Source: Oscillospiraceae bacterium
Lineage (GTDB): Bacteria; Bacillota_A; Clostridia; Oscillospirales; Oscillospiraceae
Length of the DNA stretch: 20,314 nucleotides
Direction of reading: 5' to 3'
Assembly (NCBI GenBank): GCA_015068055.1
Contig: SVLG01000036.1
Span: 1-20,314, forward strand
Under the pieces are notes generated by a model that did not search any database, was not told where the DNA came from, and saw only the letters and a list, made by a program, of their open reading frames with translations. A program made the translations under genes and the position numbers. Of this stretch, positions 1 to 8,963 are shown piece after piece. Every line of letters begins with the position of its first letter. The stretch's first letter is position 1.

Positions 1-700
1 TGCAGAAAAACTCCAGCTCCATCTGCTCGAACTCACGGGTACGGAAGGTGAAGTTGCCCGGAGTGATCTCGTTACGGAAGCTCTTACCCACCTGGCAGAC
101 GCCGAAGGGCAGCTTGCGGCGGGTGGTGCGCTGGACGTTCTGGAAGTTCACAAAAATGCCCTGCGCGGTCTCGGGGCGGAGGTAAACGGTGTTGCTGGCG
201 TTCTCGGTGACGCCCTGGAAGGTTTTGAACATCAGGTTGAACTGACGGATGTCGGTCCAGTTATGCTTGCCGCAGCTGGGGCAGGGGATGTTGTGCTCCT
301 CGACAAAGGCCTTCATCTCCGCCTGGGAGAGGGCGTCCACGCTCTTGCCCAGATCGAAATCGTTCTCCTTGCACCAGTCCTCGATGACCTTATCGGCACG
401 GAAGCGCTCCTTGCACTCCTTGCAGTCCATCAGAGGATCGCTGAAGCCGCCCACATGGCCGGAGGCAACCCAGACCTGAGGATTCATGAGGATGGCGGCG
501 TCCAGACCCACGTTGTAGGGGCTCTCCTGAACGAACTTCTTCCACCAGGCGCGCTTGACGTTGTTCTTCAGCTCCACGCCCAGAGGGCCGTAGTCCCAAG
601 TGTTGGCAAGGCCGCCGTAGATCTCGCTGCCGGCAAAAATAAAGCCGCGGCCCTTGCAAAGGTTGACGATCTTCTCCATGGTCTTTTCGCTCTGCTTCAT
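1..700 (-). CDS. glyS: Glycine--tRNA ligase, single-chain (alpha2) type, 5' part; runs off the left edge
   Basis: Class II aminoacyl-tRNA synthetase that charges tRNA-Gly with glycine in the cytoplasm. Reading the minus strand from the ATG at 700 gives an open frame of 233 codons with no stop before the window edge, so the C-terminal half lies outside. Early residues include [14 protein letters not shown] and an NTWDYGPLG stretch typical of the family. Two cysteine pairs (CKEC near residue 87 and CPSCG near 140) fall in the variable insertion and could bind a metal. Class II motif 2 is visible as [12 protein letters not shown] followed by FRNEI, with [12 protein letters not shown] at the edge. 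The start is supported by AAAGGAAG about nine bases upstream and by a promoter at 755-783. The leader is only about 48 bases, too short for a glycine T-box. It is transcribed away from addB. Identity is confident; only the length is unknown. Confidence 0.95.
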   Translation of the reverse strand, partial: MKQSEKTMEKIVNLCKGRGFIFAGSEIYGGLANTWDYGPLGVELKNNVKRAWWKKFVQESPYNVGLDAAILMNPQVWVASGHVGGFSDPLMDCKECKERFRADKVIEDWCKENDFDLGKSVDALSQAEMKAFVEEHNIPCPSCGKHNWTDIRQFNLMFKTFQGVTENASNTVYLRPETAQGIFVNFQNVQRTTRRKLPFGVCQVGKSFRNEITPGNFTFRTREFEQMELEFFC

Positions 701-754
701 AAAAAATACTTCCTTTCTCCACGGCTGGCTGCCGCAGACGATATTTGACAAGTC

Positions 755-783
755 AGTATAGCATTCCCTGCCGCGCTTCGCAA
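755..783 (-). promoter_or_regulatory. Sigma-A promoter of glyS
   Basis: On the minus strand: -35 TTGCGA (783-778), 17-base spacer, -10 TATACT (760-755), with a TG one base before the -10 (extended -10). Predicted start near 748 gives a leader of roughly 48 bases before the glyS ATG. It lies back to back with the addB promoter and shares an 11-base inverted repeat with it. Confidence 0.7.
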
Positions 784-789
784 GGATGA

Positions 790-818
790 TTTACATTTCC
801 CCGGGAAAATGCTATACT
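790..818 (+). promoter_or_regulatory. Sigma-A promoter of addB-addA
   Basis: -35 TTTACA (790-795), 17-base spacer, -10 TATACT (813-818) with an extended TGC before it. The predicted start near 825 falls on the GAGGTG ribosome binding site (825-830), so the leader before the ATG at 837 is only about 12 bases. This placement argues against any translation start upstream of 837. Confidence 0.7.
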
Positions 819-836
819 TTTTTTGAGGTGAAGCAT

Positions 837-3800
837 ATGCTCCGACTGATTCTGGGCCGGGCCGGCACCGGCAAAACCGGTCTTATCATAAACGAAATAC
901 GTGAGCGCGTCGGCGCCCATCAGGGAAAGAACATCCTGATCGTCCCCGAGCAGTACAGCCACGAGGCCGAGCGGGAGCTGCTGCGCGCCTGCGGGGACCA
1001 GTGCTCCCTCTACGCCGAGGTGCTGAGCTTCTCCCGTCTGGCCCACAGCGTGGCCCGGGAGCAGGGCGGCGCCGGCCGCATCTACGCGGACAAGGGCGGC
1101 CGCACGCTGCAGATGGCTCTGGCGCTGGACCGGGCCTCCACCTCTCTCACGGTCTATGGTGCCGCAAAGCGCCAGCCGGAGATGATCTCCTCCCTGCTCT
1201 CCGCGCTGGACGAACTGCGCTACGGCTGCGTGGAGGGCGAACAGCTCCGCACTGCCGCAGAGCACTGTGAAGGGGCACTGGGTGAAAAGCTCCGGGATCT
1301 CTCCCTTCTCCGGGACACCATGGCCGCCGTGGAGAGCGAAAGCGGGCTTGACCCGCTGAGCCGGCTGGAACTGCTGACCGAACAGATCCCCCAAAGCGAA
1401 CTTCTGCGGGACGCCCACATCTATATCGACGGCTTTGCGGACTTCACGATGCAGCAGCAGCGGATCATCCGTGAACTTTGGCTCCGGGGCGAGGTCACTG
1501 TCTGCCTCTCCTGCAGCGACCTCCACGAACAGAGCGAGGAATTTGCCATCACGGCCCGGACGGCCCGCTCCCTCTACCGGCTGGCCGGGGAGGACGGGCT
1601 GAAAACCGCCATCCTCACCGTGCCCTCCCTGCAGGAGGAAAGCCCCCTGCGCCTTCTGGAGGAGCGGCTTTTTGTCTACACCCCCGAGCAGTACAGCGCC
1701 GGCGGGGCCATCACCCTCCGCAGCGCCGAAAGCGTAACGGCGGAGTGTGAGCTGGCCGCCGGGGAGGTACTTCGCCTTGTGCGGGAGACGGGCTGCCGCT
1801 GGCGGGAGATCGCCGTGGCCGTCCGGGACTTTGGCTCCTATGAGAGCGTTCTCCGGAGCATCTTCACGCGCTACGGCATTCCCCTCTATCTCTCCGAGCG
1901 CAGCGACCTTATGCAAAAGCCCCTGCCCTGTCTTTTGACCGCCGCCTACGCCGTCATCGGCGGCGGCTGGCGCTACGAGGATATGTTCAGCTACTTGCGG
2001 ACAGGTCTCACGCCCCTTGGCCGCAGCGACTGCGACGAGCTGGAAAACTATGTGCTGCTCTGGGACATCCGGGGCGGCGCCTGGTGCAGCGAACAGCCCT
2101 GGCGGCAGCACCCGGAGGGCTACAACCAGAAATACGATTCGGACACCCAGGCCCGGCTGGAACGGCTGGACGCCCTGCGCCGTCTGGCGGCTTTGCCCCT
2201 CCGGAAGCTGCAGGAGCGAAGCTGCGCCGCCCACAACGCCCGCGCCCACTGCGAGGCCATGGCCGCTTTCTGGGAGGATCTGGGACTCTGCGCCCGGCTG
2301 GAAGAGCGGGCCGCGGAGCTGCGCTCACTGGGCGAGGAACAGAGCGCTCAGGAAACGCTGCAGCTCTGGGAGCTGACCGTGGGCGCGCTGGAACAGTGCG
2401 CGGCGGTGCTGGGCGAAACGCCCATGGAGGCCGACGAGTTCATCCGCCTTTTCCGCCTCCTTCTCTCCCAGTACGACGTGGGCACCATCCCCGTTTCGGT
2501 GGACCGGGTCATTGCCGGTGACTTCGACCGGATGCGCCGCCGTCGCTTAAAGCATCTGCTCATCCTCGGCGCCACCGACGAGCGCATCCCCTTCCTCTCC
2601 CCCGCCGCCGGACTTTTCACCGGCAGTGAGCGGCAGCAGCTCCAGGAGCTGGACATCGCCGTGGAGAGCGAGGACGAGGCGCTGGACCGGGAGTTCAACC
2701 TTCTCTACCATGTACTCACCCTCCCCTCGGAGAGTCTCTATATTTCCCGGCCCCTTTATACTTCTTCCGGGGCCGAGAGCCGCGCTTCCTTCCTGACCGA
2801 GCGGGTGCAAAAACTCTTTGGTCTCAGCGAGGAACGGGGCGACCTTGCCGCCGCCCGCTCCTCCTGCCGCGCCGGTGTTTTTGAGCTGGCCGCCGCCGGG
2901 AACCGGGAGGCTGCGGAAGCTCTGGAAACCGAGCGCGCGGAGGACCTGGCGCGGCTGCGCTCGGCAGCAGAACTGAGCCGCGGCAGGCTTCGCGCCGAGA
3001 GCGTCCGTGCCCTCTACAGCGACGAGACCTGGCTCACCGCCTCCCGCATCGACACCTTTGCCGCCTGCAAGTTCCAGTATTTCCTCCGCTACGGTCTCAA
3101 GGCCAAGGTGCGCCAGAGCGCCGGTTTTGATCCACCGGCGCTGGGCACCTTCATGCACTATATTCTGGAAAACGTCACAAAGGAGGCGGCCGCGCGGGGC
3201 GGCTTCTCTGCCCTGACCGATGACGAGATCCGCGCCCTCACCGACCGCTATGTCAGCGACTATGTCCACACGGAACTGGAGGACTTCCGGGAAAAGAGTC
3301 CCCGCTTCGTCTACCTCTTCCGCCGCATGCGTGCCACCGTGGAAAAGATCGTGCTGGACACCGCCGGGGAGCTGCGCCGTTCGGACTTTACCCCGTTGGA
3401 TTTTGAGCTGAACTTCTCCGCCACCCCCGACCTGCCCCCCATGAAGCTGGGCGACGGGGAAACGGCCCTGCGTCTCACCGGCGTGGCCGACCGCATTGAC
3501 GGCTGGGAGCAGGACGGCAAACTCATGCTCCGGGTGGTGGACTACAAGACCGGCCACAAGGAATTCTCCCTCTCGGACGTCTGGTACGGCATGGGTCTGC
3601 AGATGCTCCTCTATCTCTTTGCACTGGAGAAAAACGGCAGCAGGCGCTATCAGAAGGAGATCATCCCTGCGGGTGTCCTCTACGTTCCCGCCCGGGATGT
3701 GCTGCTCAGCGCCGATCACCGTCCCACGGATGCGGAAATCCTCAAGGAAAAAGCCAAGACCCTCCGCCGCAGCGGACTTGTGTTGGATGACGGTGCCGTT

Positions 3801-4139
3801 ATCAACGCCATGGAGCACGGAGAGGACGGCTTCCTCTACCTGCCCATCAAGCTCAACCGCGCCGGGGAACGGACAAGCGACTCCCTGGCCAGCGCCGAAC
3901 AGCTGGGGCGGCTCTCCCGCCATCTGGAAACGCTGCTTACGGACATGGCCGGGGAGCTGCGCCGGGGCAGCATACAGGCCGACCCCCTCTACCGGGGTGA
4001 AAACGAGAACCAGTGCCTGCTCTGCAGCTACTACGACGCCTGCCACTTTGACGAAAGCAAGGACCAACCCCGCTATAAGCTGAAGCTGCGTGCCCCGGAA
4101 TTCTGGGCGAGGCTTGAAAAACAGGAAAGGAGTGAATGA
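837..4139 (+). CDS. addB: ATP-dependent helicase/nuclease subunit AddB (RexB)
   Basis: Second subunit of the AddAB enzyme, the Firmicute counterpart of RecBCD. It processes double-strand ends, carries one of the two nuclease domains and recognises Chi in studied relatives. The 1100-aa product starts with LILGRAGTGKT (Walker A, K13). The central region is UvrD-like but degenerate, as is usual for AddB. The C-terminal RecB-type nuclease core shows VVDYKTG (D902, K904). Four cysteines match the AddB iron-sulfur staple: C744 in CKFQYFLRYG, then C1060, C1063 and C1069 as CX2CX5C. The ATG at 837 is chosen because GAGGTG lies six bases upstream and the promoter -10 ends at 818; an in-frame ATG at 786 would lie upstream of that promoter. 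The stop overlaps the addA start (ATGA). Slightly shorter than Bacillus AddB (about 1160 aa). Confidence 0.96.
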   Translation: MLRLILGRAGTGKTGLIINEIRERVGAHQGKNILIVPEQYSHEAERELLRACGDQCSLYAEVLSFSRLAHSVAREQGGAGRIYADKGGRTLQMALALDRASTSLTVYGAAKRQPEMISSLLSALDELRYGCVEGEQLRTAAEHCEGALGEKLRDLSLLRDTMAAVESESGLDPLSRLELLTEQIPQSELLRDAHIYIDGFADFTMQQQRIIRELWLRGEVTVCLSCSDLHEQSEEFAITARTARSLYRLAGEDGLKTAILTVPSLQEESPLRLLEERLFVYTPEQYSAGGAITLRSAESVTAECELAAGEVLRLVRETGCRWREIAVAVRDFGSYESVLRSIFTRYGIPLYLSERSDLMQKPLPCLLTAAYAVIGGGWRYEDMFSYLRTGLTPLGRSDCDELENYVLLWDIRGGAWCSEQPWRQHPEGYNQKYDSDTQARLERLDALRRLAALPLRKLQERSCAAHNARAHCEAMAAFWEDLGLCARLEERAAELRSLGEEQSAQETLQLWELTVGALEQCAAVLGETPMEADEFIRLFRLLLSQYDVGTIPVSVDRVIAGDFDRMRRRRLKHLLILGATDERIPFLSPAAGLFTGSERQQLQELDIAVESEDEALDREFNLLYHVLTLPSESLYISRPLYTSSGAESRASFLTERVQKLFGLSEERGDLAAARSSCRAGVFELAAAGNREAAEALETERAEDLARLRSAAELSRGRLRAESVRALYSDETWLTASRIDTFAACKFQYFLRYGLKAKVRQSAGFDPPALGTFMHYILENVTKEAAARGGFSALTDDEIRALTDRYVSDYVHTELEDFREKSPRFVYLFRRMRATVEKIVLDTAGELRRSDFTPLDFELNFSATPDLPPMKLGDGETALRLTGVADRIDGWEQDGKLMLRVVDYKTGHKEFSLSDVWYGMGLQMLLYLFALEKNGSRRYQKEIIPAGVLYVPARDVLLSADHRPTDAEILKEKAKTLRRSGLVLDDGAVINAMEHGEDGFLYLPIKLNRAGERTSDSLASAEQLGRLSRHLETLLTDMAGELRRGSIQADPLYRGENENQCLLCSYYDACHFDESKDQPRYKLKLRAPEFWARLEKQERSE

Positions 4140-7100
4140 CCGTGCCCCTTACCCCCTCTCAGGAACTGGCTGCCTCGGTGCGCGGCCGTCCGCTCCTTGT
4201 AAGCGCCGCCGCCGGCTCCGGCAAAACCCGGGTGCTGGTGGAGCGCCTCATGCGCCATGTGGACGACGGCGCGGACATTGATGAATTTCTGGTCATCACC
4301 TATACCCGGGCCGCCGCTGCGGAGCTGCGCAGCCGTATCCTCAAGGAACTCAACGCCCGCCTCGCGGAAAACCCCTCATCCCGCCGTCTGCGCCGACAGA
4401 CGGAGCTTTGCTGCCGGGCCGGCATCGGCACCATCGACAGCATCTGCGGCCGCATCCTCCGGGAATACGTCCATCTCACCGGCCTGACGCCGGACTTTCG
4501 CGTGGTGGAGGAGGAGCGGGCCAACGCCATGAAACGCGCCGCGCTGGATCGGGTGCTGGAGGAACGCTACGAGCACATCGGGCAAAACGATGCCTTCCGT
4601 GCCCTGGCCGACAGCGTGGGCGCCGGCCGGGACGACAGCCGTCTCGCAGAATTGACGCTGCAGCTTTTTGACTCCCTGCGCAGCCACCCCCACCCTCACG
4701 AGTGGATGGAGGCTTGCCGGGAGGAACTGCTGGCAGCGCCCACAGATGCAGCGGAGACCCTCTGGGGCCGCCGTCTGCTGCAGCGCTGTGAACGCAGCGC
4801 CGACTACTGGGCGGAGCGGCTCTCCGCCATGCTCCATGAGATGGAGCTGCCCGGCCACGAGGCCCTTTACGCCGCCTACGGCGAGGGCTTTATCCTCGCC
4901 GCCGAGGCTCTGCGGGAAACCGGCCGGGCCGCAGCTCTGGGCTGGGACCGCTGCGCGGAAACCTTCCCCATCCCCATGAAGATCAAGGCCTTCCGGAAGG
5001 AAGACCCCCTCAAGGCCCATGCCAAGGCCCTCTGGGACGAGTGCCGCAAGGCCTGTGCCAAGCTGGAAACGGACTTTGCCCAGCGCTCGGCAGAGCTGCT
5101 GGCCGACCTTGCCCTGACTGCCCCGGCCATGACGGCCCTGCTCTCCCTCACCGCCGATCTGGACAAGGCCTACAGCGCAGAGAAGCGGCGGCAGGCCGTG
5201 GTGGACTTCTCCGACCAGGAGCACATGGTGCTTGCCCTGCTGGAGGACGAATCCAACGGCGTGGGTGCCGAGCTTTCCGCACGCTGGCGGGAAGTGATGG
5301 TGGACGAGTACCAGGACGTGAACGAGTGTCAGGACCGGCTCTTCACCGCCCTTTCCGGCGGCGGAGAAAAGCTCTTTCTGGTGGGCGATGTGAAGCAGTC
5401 CATCTACCGCTTCCGTCTGGCCAACCCCGGCATCTTTCTGGAGAAGTACCGGCGCTTTGCCCCGGTGGAAGACCGTCCCGAAAGCCGGGAAGGCGGGCTC
5501 ATCCTCCTGCGGGAAAACTTCCGCTCGGCGGCCAATGTCCTCGCCGGCTGCAACAGTGTCTTTGAAAACATCCTCTCCCGGGAGCTGGGCGACCTCGATT
5601 ACGACGAGGGGGCACGGCTGGTTCACGGCCGAAGCGAACACCCCGAGGCTCCGGCCTTCACCACCCGCCTCGCCATTCTGGACATCCCCGAAAGCGAGGA
5701 GGGAGAAAAGCAGGACAAGACCGCCATGGAAGCGGCTTATGTGGCCACCGAGATCAAAAAGCTTCTGGACGAGGGCACCCTCATCCCGGACGGGGATACG
5801 CTCCGTCCCCTGCAGCCCGGGGACATCGCCATCCTCCTGCGCTCCTACAAGGGCAGCGGCGAGCGCTACACTGCCGCGCTGCGGACGCTGGGCGTTCCCG
5901 TCACCAGCCAGCAGGGCGGGGGCTTTTTCCGTTCGCTGGAGGTGACCGCCCTGCTGTCCCTGCTCAGCGTTATCGATAACCCCCGGCAGGACATCCCGCT
6001 CATTGCCGTGCTGCGCTCCCCTCTCTACGGCTTCAGCGCCGACGAGCTTTCCCTCATCCGCGCGAGAAATAAAAAGAGCGACTTTTACACCGCCCTTTGC
6101 GCCGCAGCAGACGAGCCCCACTGCGCCGCCTTCCTTCGGGAGCTGGAGGAGTACCGGGCGCTCTCCCCGGAGCTGACCGTGGCAGAGCTGCTGGGCCGCA
6201 TCGGCAGCCGCAGCGAACTGTTCGCCCTCTTCTCCGCCATGCACGACGGAGCGGCCCGCCGGGAAAACTACCAGCTGCTGCTGGACTATGCCCGGCAGTT
6301 TGAGCAAAGCGGCTACCGGGGACTTGGCAGCTTCGTCAACTGGATGAAGCGGCTGCAGCAGCGGGGCGAGGAACCCCGGCGGCAGAGCGGAGAGGGCGGC
6401 AACGCCGTACAACTCATGAGCATCCACCGCTCTAAGGGTCTGGAATACCCGGTGGTTTTCCTCTGCGGCACCGCCAAAAAATTCAACCTCTCCGACAGTC
6501 AGAGCAAGGTGCTGGTGCATCCCCGGCTGGGTCTGGGTTGTAAGGTCACCGACAGCGCCCGGGGCGCCGAATGGCCCAGCATCGCCTGGCGGGCCATTGC
6601 CGCGCAGCTCCGGCAGGAAAGCCTCTCCGAGGAGATGCGGGTGCTCTACGTGGCCATGACCCGGGCCCGGGAGCGGCTCTACATCACCGCCGCCTGGCCC
6701 AAGGCCGAAGAAAAACTCCAGAAGCTCAGCGAGGGTCTCTGCTCCCCCATTGCTCCCACGGTGCTGGAAGGCGATGCCTCCCTCTCCCAGTGGTTGGGGC
6801 GCTGTGCCCTTCTCTGCCCGGAAACACTGGAGCTGGCCCTTGTGCCGCCGGTGGCGAAGCTGCAAGCCACAGCGCAGGAAGTTGAGGAACCGGCGCATGG
6901 GGAAGCGCCCCTGCACATTGCCGAAAAGCTTCGCTGGCGCTACGCCCACGCCGGGGCCGAGTCCCTTCCCTCCAAGCTCACCGCCTCGGAACTGAAGGCC
7001 GGTGAGTGGCAGGACGCCGACCTGCAGCGTCCCGAAAAGCCTGCAAAACCCATACGCATGCCGGATTTCACCACCGCGGAGCGCCCGCTCAGCGCCGCCG

Positions 7101-7600
7101 AGCGGGGCACCGCCATGCATCTGGCGTTGCAGTTCATCGACTTTGTCCAGACCGGCAGCCGCACGGAGATCGAAGAAGAACTCACCCGGCTGGAGGCGAT
7201 CGGCCAGCTGACGAAAAAGCAGCGCGCCGCCGTGTCGGCCGGACGGCTGGAAAAGTTCTTCCGCTCGGCAATCGGTCAGCGGCTGTTGGACGCAGACCGG
7301 GTCTGGCGGGAGCAGCGCTTCAGCCTTCTCATGAAGGCAGCGGACTGCGGCTACGCCGGCGACGAGGAAATTCTCTTTCAGGGCGTGGTGGACTGCTGCA
7401 TGGAGGAGGCCGACGGTCTCGTCATCCTCGACTACAAGACCGACTACGTCACCGATGAAACCATTGCGGAGCGGGCCCGGAGCTATACGCCCCAGATCCG
7501 CGCCTATGCCGCCGCCATGGAGCGCATCCTCAAAAAACCGGTGAAGGAAGCCGTGCTGTATTTTCTGGCCTTGGACGCGCCGATCCGCATAAAACTTTGA
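4136..7600 (+). CDS. addA: ATP-dependent helicase/nuclease subunit AddA
   Basis: Helicase-nuclease subunit of AddAB. A UvrD/Rep-type SF1A motor unwinds DNA from double-strand ends, and a C-terminal RecB-family nuclease cuts one strand, feeding RecA-dependent recombination. Visible motifs in order: Q-motif LTPSQ (residues 5-9), Walker A SAAAGSGKT (K30), Ia ITYTRAAAAEL, Walker B MVDEYQD (D390, E391), III LVGDVKQSIYRF, IV LRENFRS, V LMSIHRSKGLEYPVV, VI VLYVAMTRARERLY, and the nuclease residues D1086 (FQGVVD), D1099 and K1101 (LDYKTD). Length 1154 aa, a little short of the Bacillus protein (about 1230 aa) but with every core motif intact. Translationally coupled to addB by a four-base ATGA overlap, with an AGGAG just before the start. 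No terminator is visible after the stop; the rpmE promoter starts ten bases later. Confidence 0.97.
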   Translation: MTVPLTPSQELAASVRGRPLLVSAAAGSGKTRVLVERLMRHVDDGADIDEFLVITYTRAAAAELRSRILKELNARLAENPSSRRLRRQTELCCRAGIGTIDSICGRILREYVHLTGLTPDFRVVEEERANAMKRAALDRVLEERYEHIGQNDAFRALADSVGAGRDDSRLAELTLQLFDSLRSHPHPHEWMEACREELLAAPTDAAETLWGRRLLQRCERSADYWAERLSAMLHEMELPGHEALYAAYGEGFILAAEALRETGRAAALGWDRCAETFPIPMKIKAFRKEDPLKAHAKALWDECRKACAKLETDFAQRSAELLADLALTAPAMTALLSLTADLDKAYSAEKRRQAVVDFSDQEHMVLALLEDESNGVGAELSARWREVMVDEYQDVNECQDRLFTALSGGGEKLFLVGDVKQSIYRFRLANPGIFLEKYRRFAPVEDRPESREGGLILLRENFRSAANVLAGCNSVFENILSRELGDLDYDEGARLVHGRSEHPEAPAFTTRLAILDIPESEEGEKQDKTAMEAAYVATEIKKLLDEGTLIPDGDTLRPLQPGDIAILLRSYKGSGERYTAALRTLGVPVTSQQGGGFFRSLEVTALLSLLSVIDNPRQDIPLIAVLRSPLYGFSADELSLIRARNKKSDFYTALCAAADEPHCAAFLRELEEYRALSPELTVAELLGRIGSRSELFALFSAMHDGAARRENYQLLLDYARQFEQSGYRGLGSFVNWMKRLQQRGEEPRRQSGEGGNAVQLMSIHRSKGLEYPVVFLCGTAKKFNLSDSQSKVLVHPRLGLGCKVTDSARGAEWPSIAWRAIAAQLRQESLSEEMRVLYVAMTRARERLYITAAWPKAEEKLQKLSEGLCSPIAPTVLEGDASLSQWLGRCALLCPETLELALVPPVAKLQATAQEVEEPAHGEAPLHIAEKLRWRYAHAGAESLPSKLTASELKAGEWQDADLQRPEKPAKPIRMPDFTTAERPLSAAERGTAMHLALQFIDFVQTGSRTEIEEELTRLEAIGQLTKKQRAAVSAGRLEKFFRSAIGQRLLDADRVWREQRFSLLMKAADCGYAGDEEILFQGVVDCCMEEADGLVILDYKTDYVTDETIAERARSYTPQIRAYAAAMERILKKPVKEAVLYFLALDAPIRIKL

Positions 7601-7609
7601 AAATAGCTC

Positions 7610-7638
7610 TTGCATTACGGAAAAAGCTTTGATATAAT
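7610..7638 (+). promoter_or_regulatory. Sigma-A promoter of rpmE
   Basis: -35 TTGCAT (7610-7615), 17-base spacer, perfect -10 TATAAT (7633-7638). Predicted start near 7645 leaves a leader of about 65 bases before the rpmE ATG. It begins ten bases after the addA stop, so rpmE can be expressed independently of addAB. Confidence 0.85.
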
Positions 7639-7647
7639 AACGGTCGC

Positions 7648-7686
7648 GCCTTGTATCCTTGGGCGTTCCGCGCCCGAACTCAGGGC
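7648..7686 (+). promoter_or_regulatory. Folded rpmE 5' leader, possible L31 autoregulatory element
   Basis: The leader can form an outer stem GCCTTG (7648-7653) with CAGGGC (7681-7686) enclosing a hairpin whose arms are TTGGGCG and CGCCCGA around a TTCCG loop (7659-7677). It ends ten bases before the GAGGTG ribosome binding site. Structured L31 leaders have been described in Firmicutes as ribosomal protein autoregulation motifs. Whether this one belongs to that family cannot be decided by eye. Confidence 0.4.
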
Positions 7687-7709
7687 AGCAATATGTGAGG
7701 TGTATTATC

Positions 7710-7910
7710 ATGAAGGAAGGCATCCATCCCAACTATCAGCGTACCACCATTCGCTGCGCCTGCGGCGAAGTCATCGAGACCGGTTCCACCCGTAAGGACA
7801 TCACTGTGGAAATTTGCTCCAAGTGCCATCCTTTCTATACCGGCAAGCAGAAGCTGGTCGACACCAGCGGCCGCGTGGACAAGTTCAACAAGAAGTTTGG
7901 TCTGAAGTAA
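7710..7910 (+). CDS. rpmE: Large-subunit ribosomal protein bL31, zinc-binding (type A)
   Basis: Small 50S subunit protein (66 aa) near the central protuberance and the inter-subunit bridge. It has the family opening MKEGIHPNY and four zinc-ribbon cysteines, C16 and C18 (CAC) plus C36 and C39 (CSKC), so this is the zinc-containing form rather than the zinc-free paralogue made under zinc starvation. The C-terminal half, [15 protein letters not shown], is also characteristic. The ATG at 7710 is favoured by GAGGTG seven bases upstream and by the conserved N-terminus; an in-frame ATG at 7659 lies inside the structured leader and would add unrelated residues. It has its own promoter (7610-7638) and is followed by a strong terminator. 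Confidence 0.98.
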   Translation: MKEGIHPNYQRTTIRCACGEVIETGSTRKDITVEICSKCHPFYTGKQKLVDTSGRVDKFNKKFGLK

Positions 7911-7921
7911 TTCACGCGAAG

Positions 7922-7967
7922 GAGAGGCCCGCTTCCGTCTTTCGGAAGCAGGCCTCTCACGCTTTTT
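7922..7967 (+). terminator. Intrinsic terminator after rpmE, abutting the sppA ribosome binding site
   Basis: Hairpin with arms GAGAGGCC (7922-7929) + GCTTCCG (7931-7937) and CGGAAGC (7943-7949) + GGCCTCTC (7951-7958), one C/A mismatch, a five-base loop and a T5 tract at 7963-7967. AAGGAGGAG, the sppA ribosome binding site, starts at the very next base. No promoter is evident between the terminator and sppA. Confidence 0.9.
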
Positions 7968-7979
7968 AAGGAGGAGATT

Positions 7980-8963
7980 ATGAGTAAAAAACAGTTTATC
8001 TGGCTGTTGATCGCCCTGCTGCTCTTTGCCGCCACCGGTGTCAGCGGTGTACTCATGGCGGAGCGGGCCCAGCAGCAGAGTCTCGCCGCCATGGAGACTA
8101 TGTTCGGCAGCCTTTTCGCCGCCGAAGAAGAAAGCACGACCTATCCCGATGGCCCCTATGTGGCCCGGGTCAATGTAGAAGGGGCCATCACCTCCGCAGC
8201 CGCCTATGGCGAGGGCTTCGATCTGGACTATACCCTCCGCTGCATCGAGGACTACATGGCCGACGAAGACAATGTGGGGCTCCTCCTCTATGTAAACTCC
8301 CCCGGCGGCGAGATGAACGCCAGCGACACCCTCTATTATAAGCTCATGGACTACAAGACGGAGACGGGCCGCCCCATCTACTGCTACTTTGACGACTACG
8401 CCTGCTCCGGCGGCTACTATGTGGCCATGCCCGCCGACGAGATCTATGCCAACCGCAACAGCATGTGCGTCAACATCGGCGTGTACATCTCCACCTACAA
8501 CTTCTCCGGTCTCTTTGAAAAGGCCGGGGTGGAGGAGGTCATCTTCCGCAGCAGCGAGAACAAGGGCATTGGTATGCCCGGCACTCCCTGGACCGAGGAG
8601 CAGAAGGAAATCTACCAGAGCATTGTGGATCTCCACTATCAGCAGTTTCTGGAAGTGGTGGCCGAGGGCCGCGGCATGACCACCGACGAGGTCAAGCGCC
8701 GGGACGACGGCCGGGAGATGCTGGCTGTGCAGGCGCTGGAGGCCGGCTTCATCGACGGCATCTGCCGCCTGGAGGAGTATGAGCAGATGGTTCTGGCCAA
8801 CTTCAGCGAGGATACCGTGATCTATGAGCCTTATGTGGAACCCGACTTTATGGACGAGCTGCTGGGCTATCTGGACAGCCGACTGCCCAAAAGCGACTCT
8901 CAGGTGTGGATGGACTTTGCCGAGAAGAAAAGCGGCATGGTGGTGATGGCCTATGCGGACTGA
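7980..8963 (+). CDS. sppA: Signal peptide peptidase SppA-type serine protease (family S49)
   Basis: Membrane-anchored S49 protease of 327 aa that in relatives degrades cleaved signal peptides and other membrane-associated peptides. Residues 6-26 form a single N-terminal membrane anchor and the rest would face outward. The protease core starts at VARVNVEGAI (about residue 61), followed by LLLYVNSPGG. The catalytic serine is S143 in ACSGGYY and the general-base lysine is K195 in SENKGIGMP. The 52-residue spacing equals that of Bacillus SppA (S147/K199). The start is set by AAGGAGGAG just upstream. It overlaps the following RDD gene by 11 bases, like the SppA-RDD style pairs in Firmicutes. With no visible promoter of its own, it probably relies on read-through of the rpmE terminator. 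The precise substrate here is unknown. Confidence 0.88.
   Translation: MSKKQFIWLLIALLLFAATGVSGVLMAERAQQQSLAAMETMFGSLFAAEEESTTYPDGPYVARVNVEGAITSAAAYGEGFDLDYTLRCIEDYMADEDNVGLLLYVNSPGGEMNASDTLYYKLMDYKTETGRPIYCYFDDYACSGGYYVAMPADEIYANRNSMCVNIGVYISTYNFSGLFEKAGVEEVIFRSSENKGIGMPGTPWTEEQKEIYQSIVDLHYQQFLEVVAEGRGMTTDEVKRRDDGREMLAVQALEAGFIDGICRLEEYEQMVLANFSEDTVIYEPYVEPDFMDELLGYLDSRLPKSDSQVWMDFAEKKSGMVVMAYAD

Noticed and set aside
745..750. Plus-strand TTGACA as the addB -35
   Set aside because: No -10 box occurs at the required distance; the TTTACA/TATACT pair at 790-818 fits far better.
701..754. T-box riboswitch before glyS
   Set aside because: The leader is only about 48 bases and has no specifier loop, T-box sequence or terminator.
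786..836. In-frame upstream start for addB
   Set aside because: It lies before the -10 of the addB promoter, lacks a ribosome binding site, and adds residues not typical of AddB.
4376..7732. Very long minus-strand open frame (1118 codons) opposite addA, and similar antisense frames opposite addB, typA, sppA and the secreted protein
   Set aside because: They mirror the codon bias of GC-rich genes on the other strand, show no family motifs, and the opposite strand encodes clearly recognised proteins.
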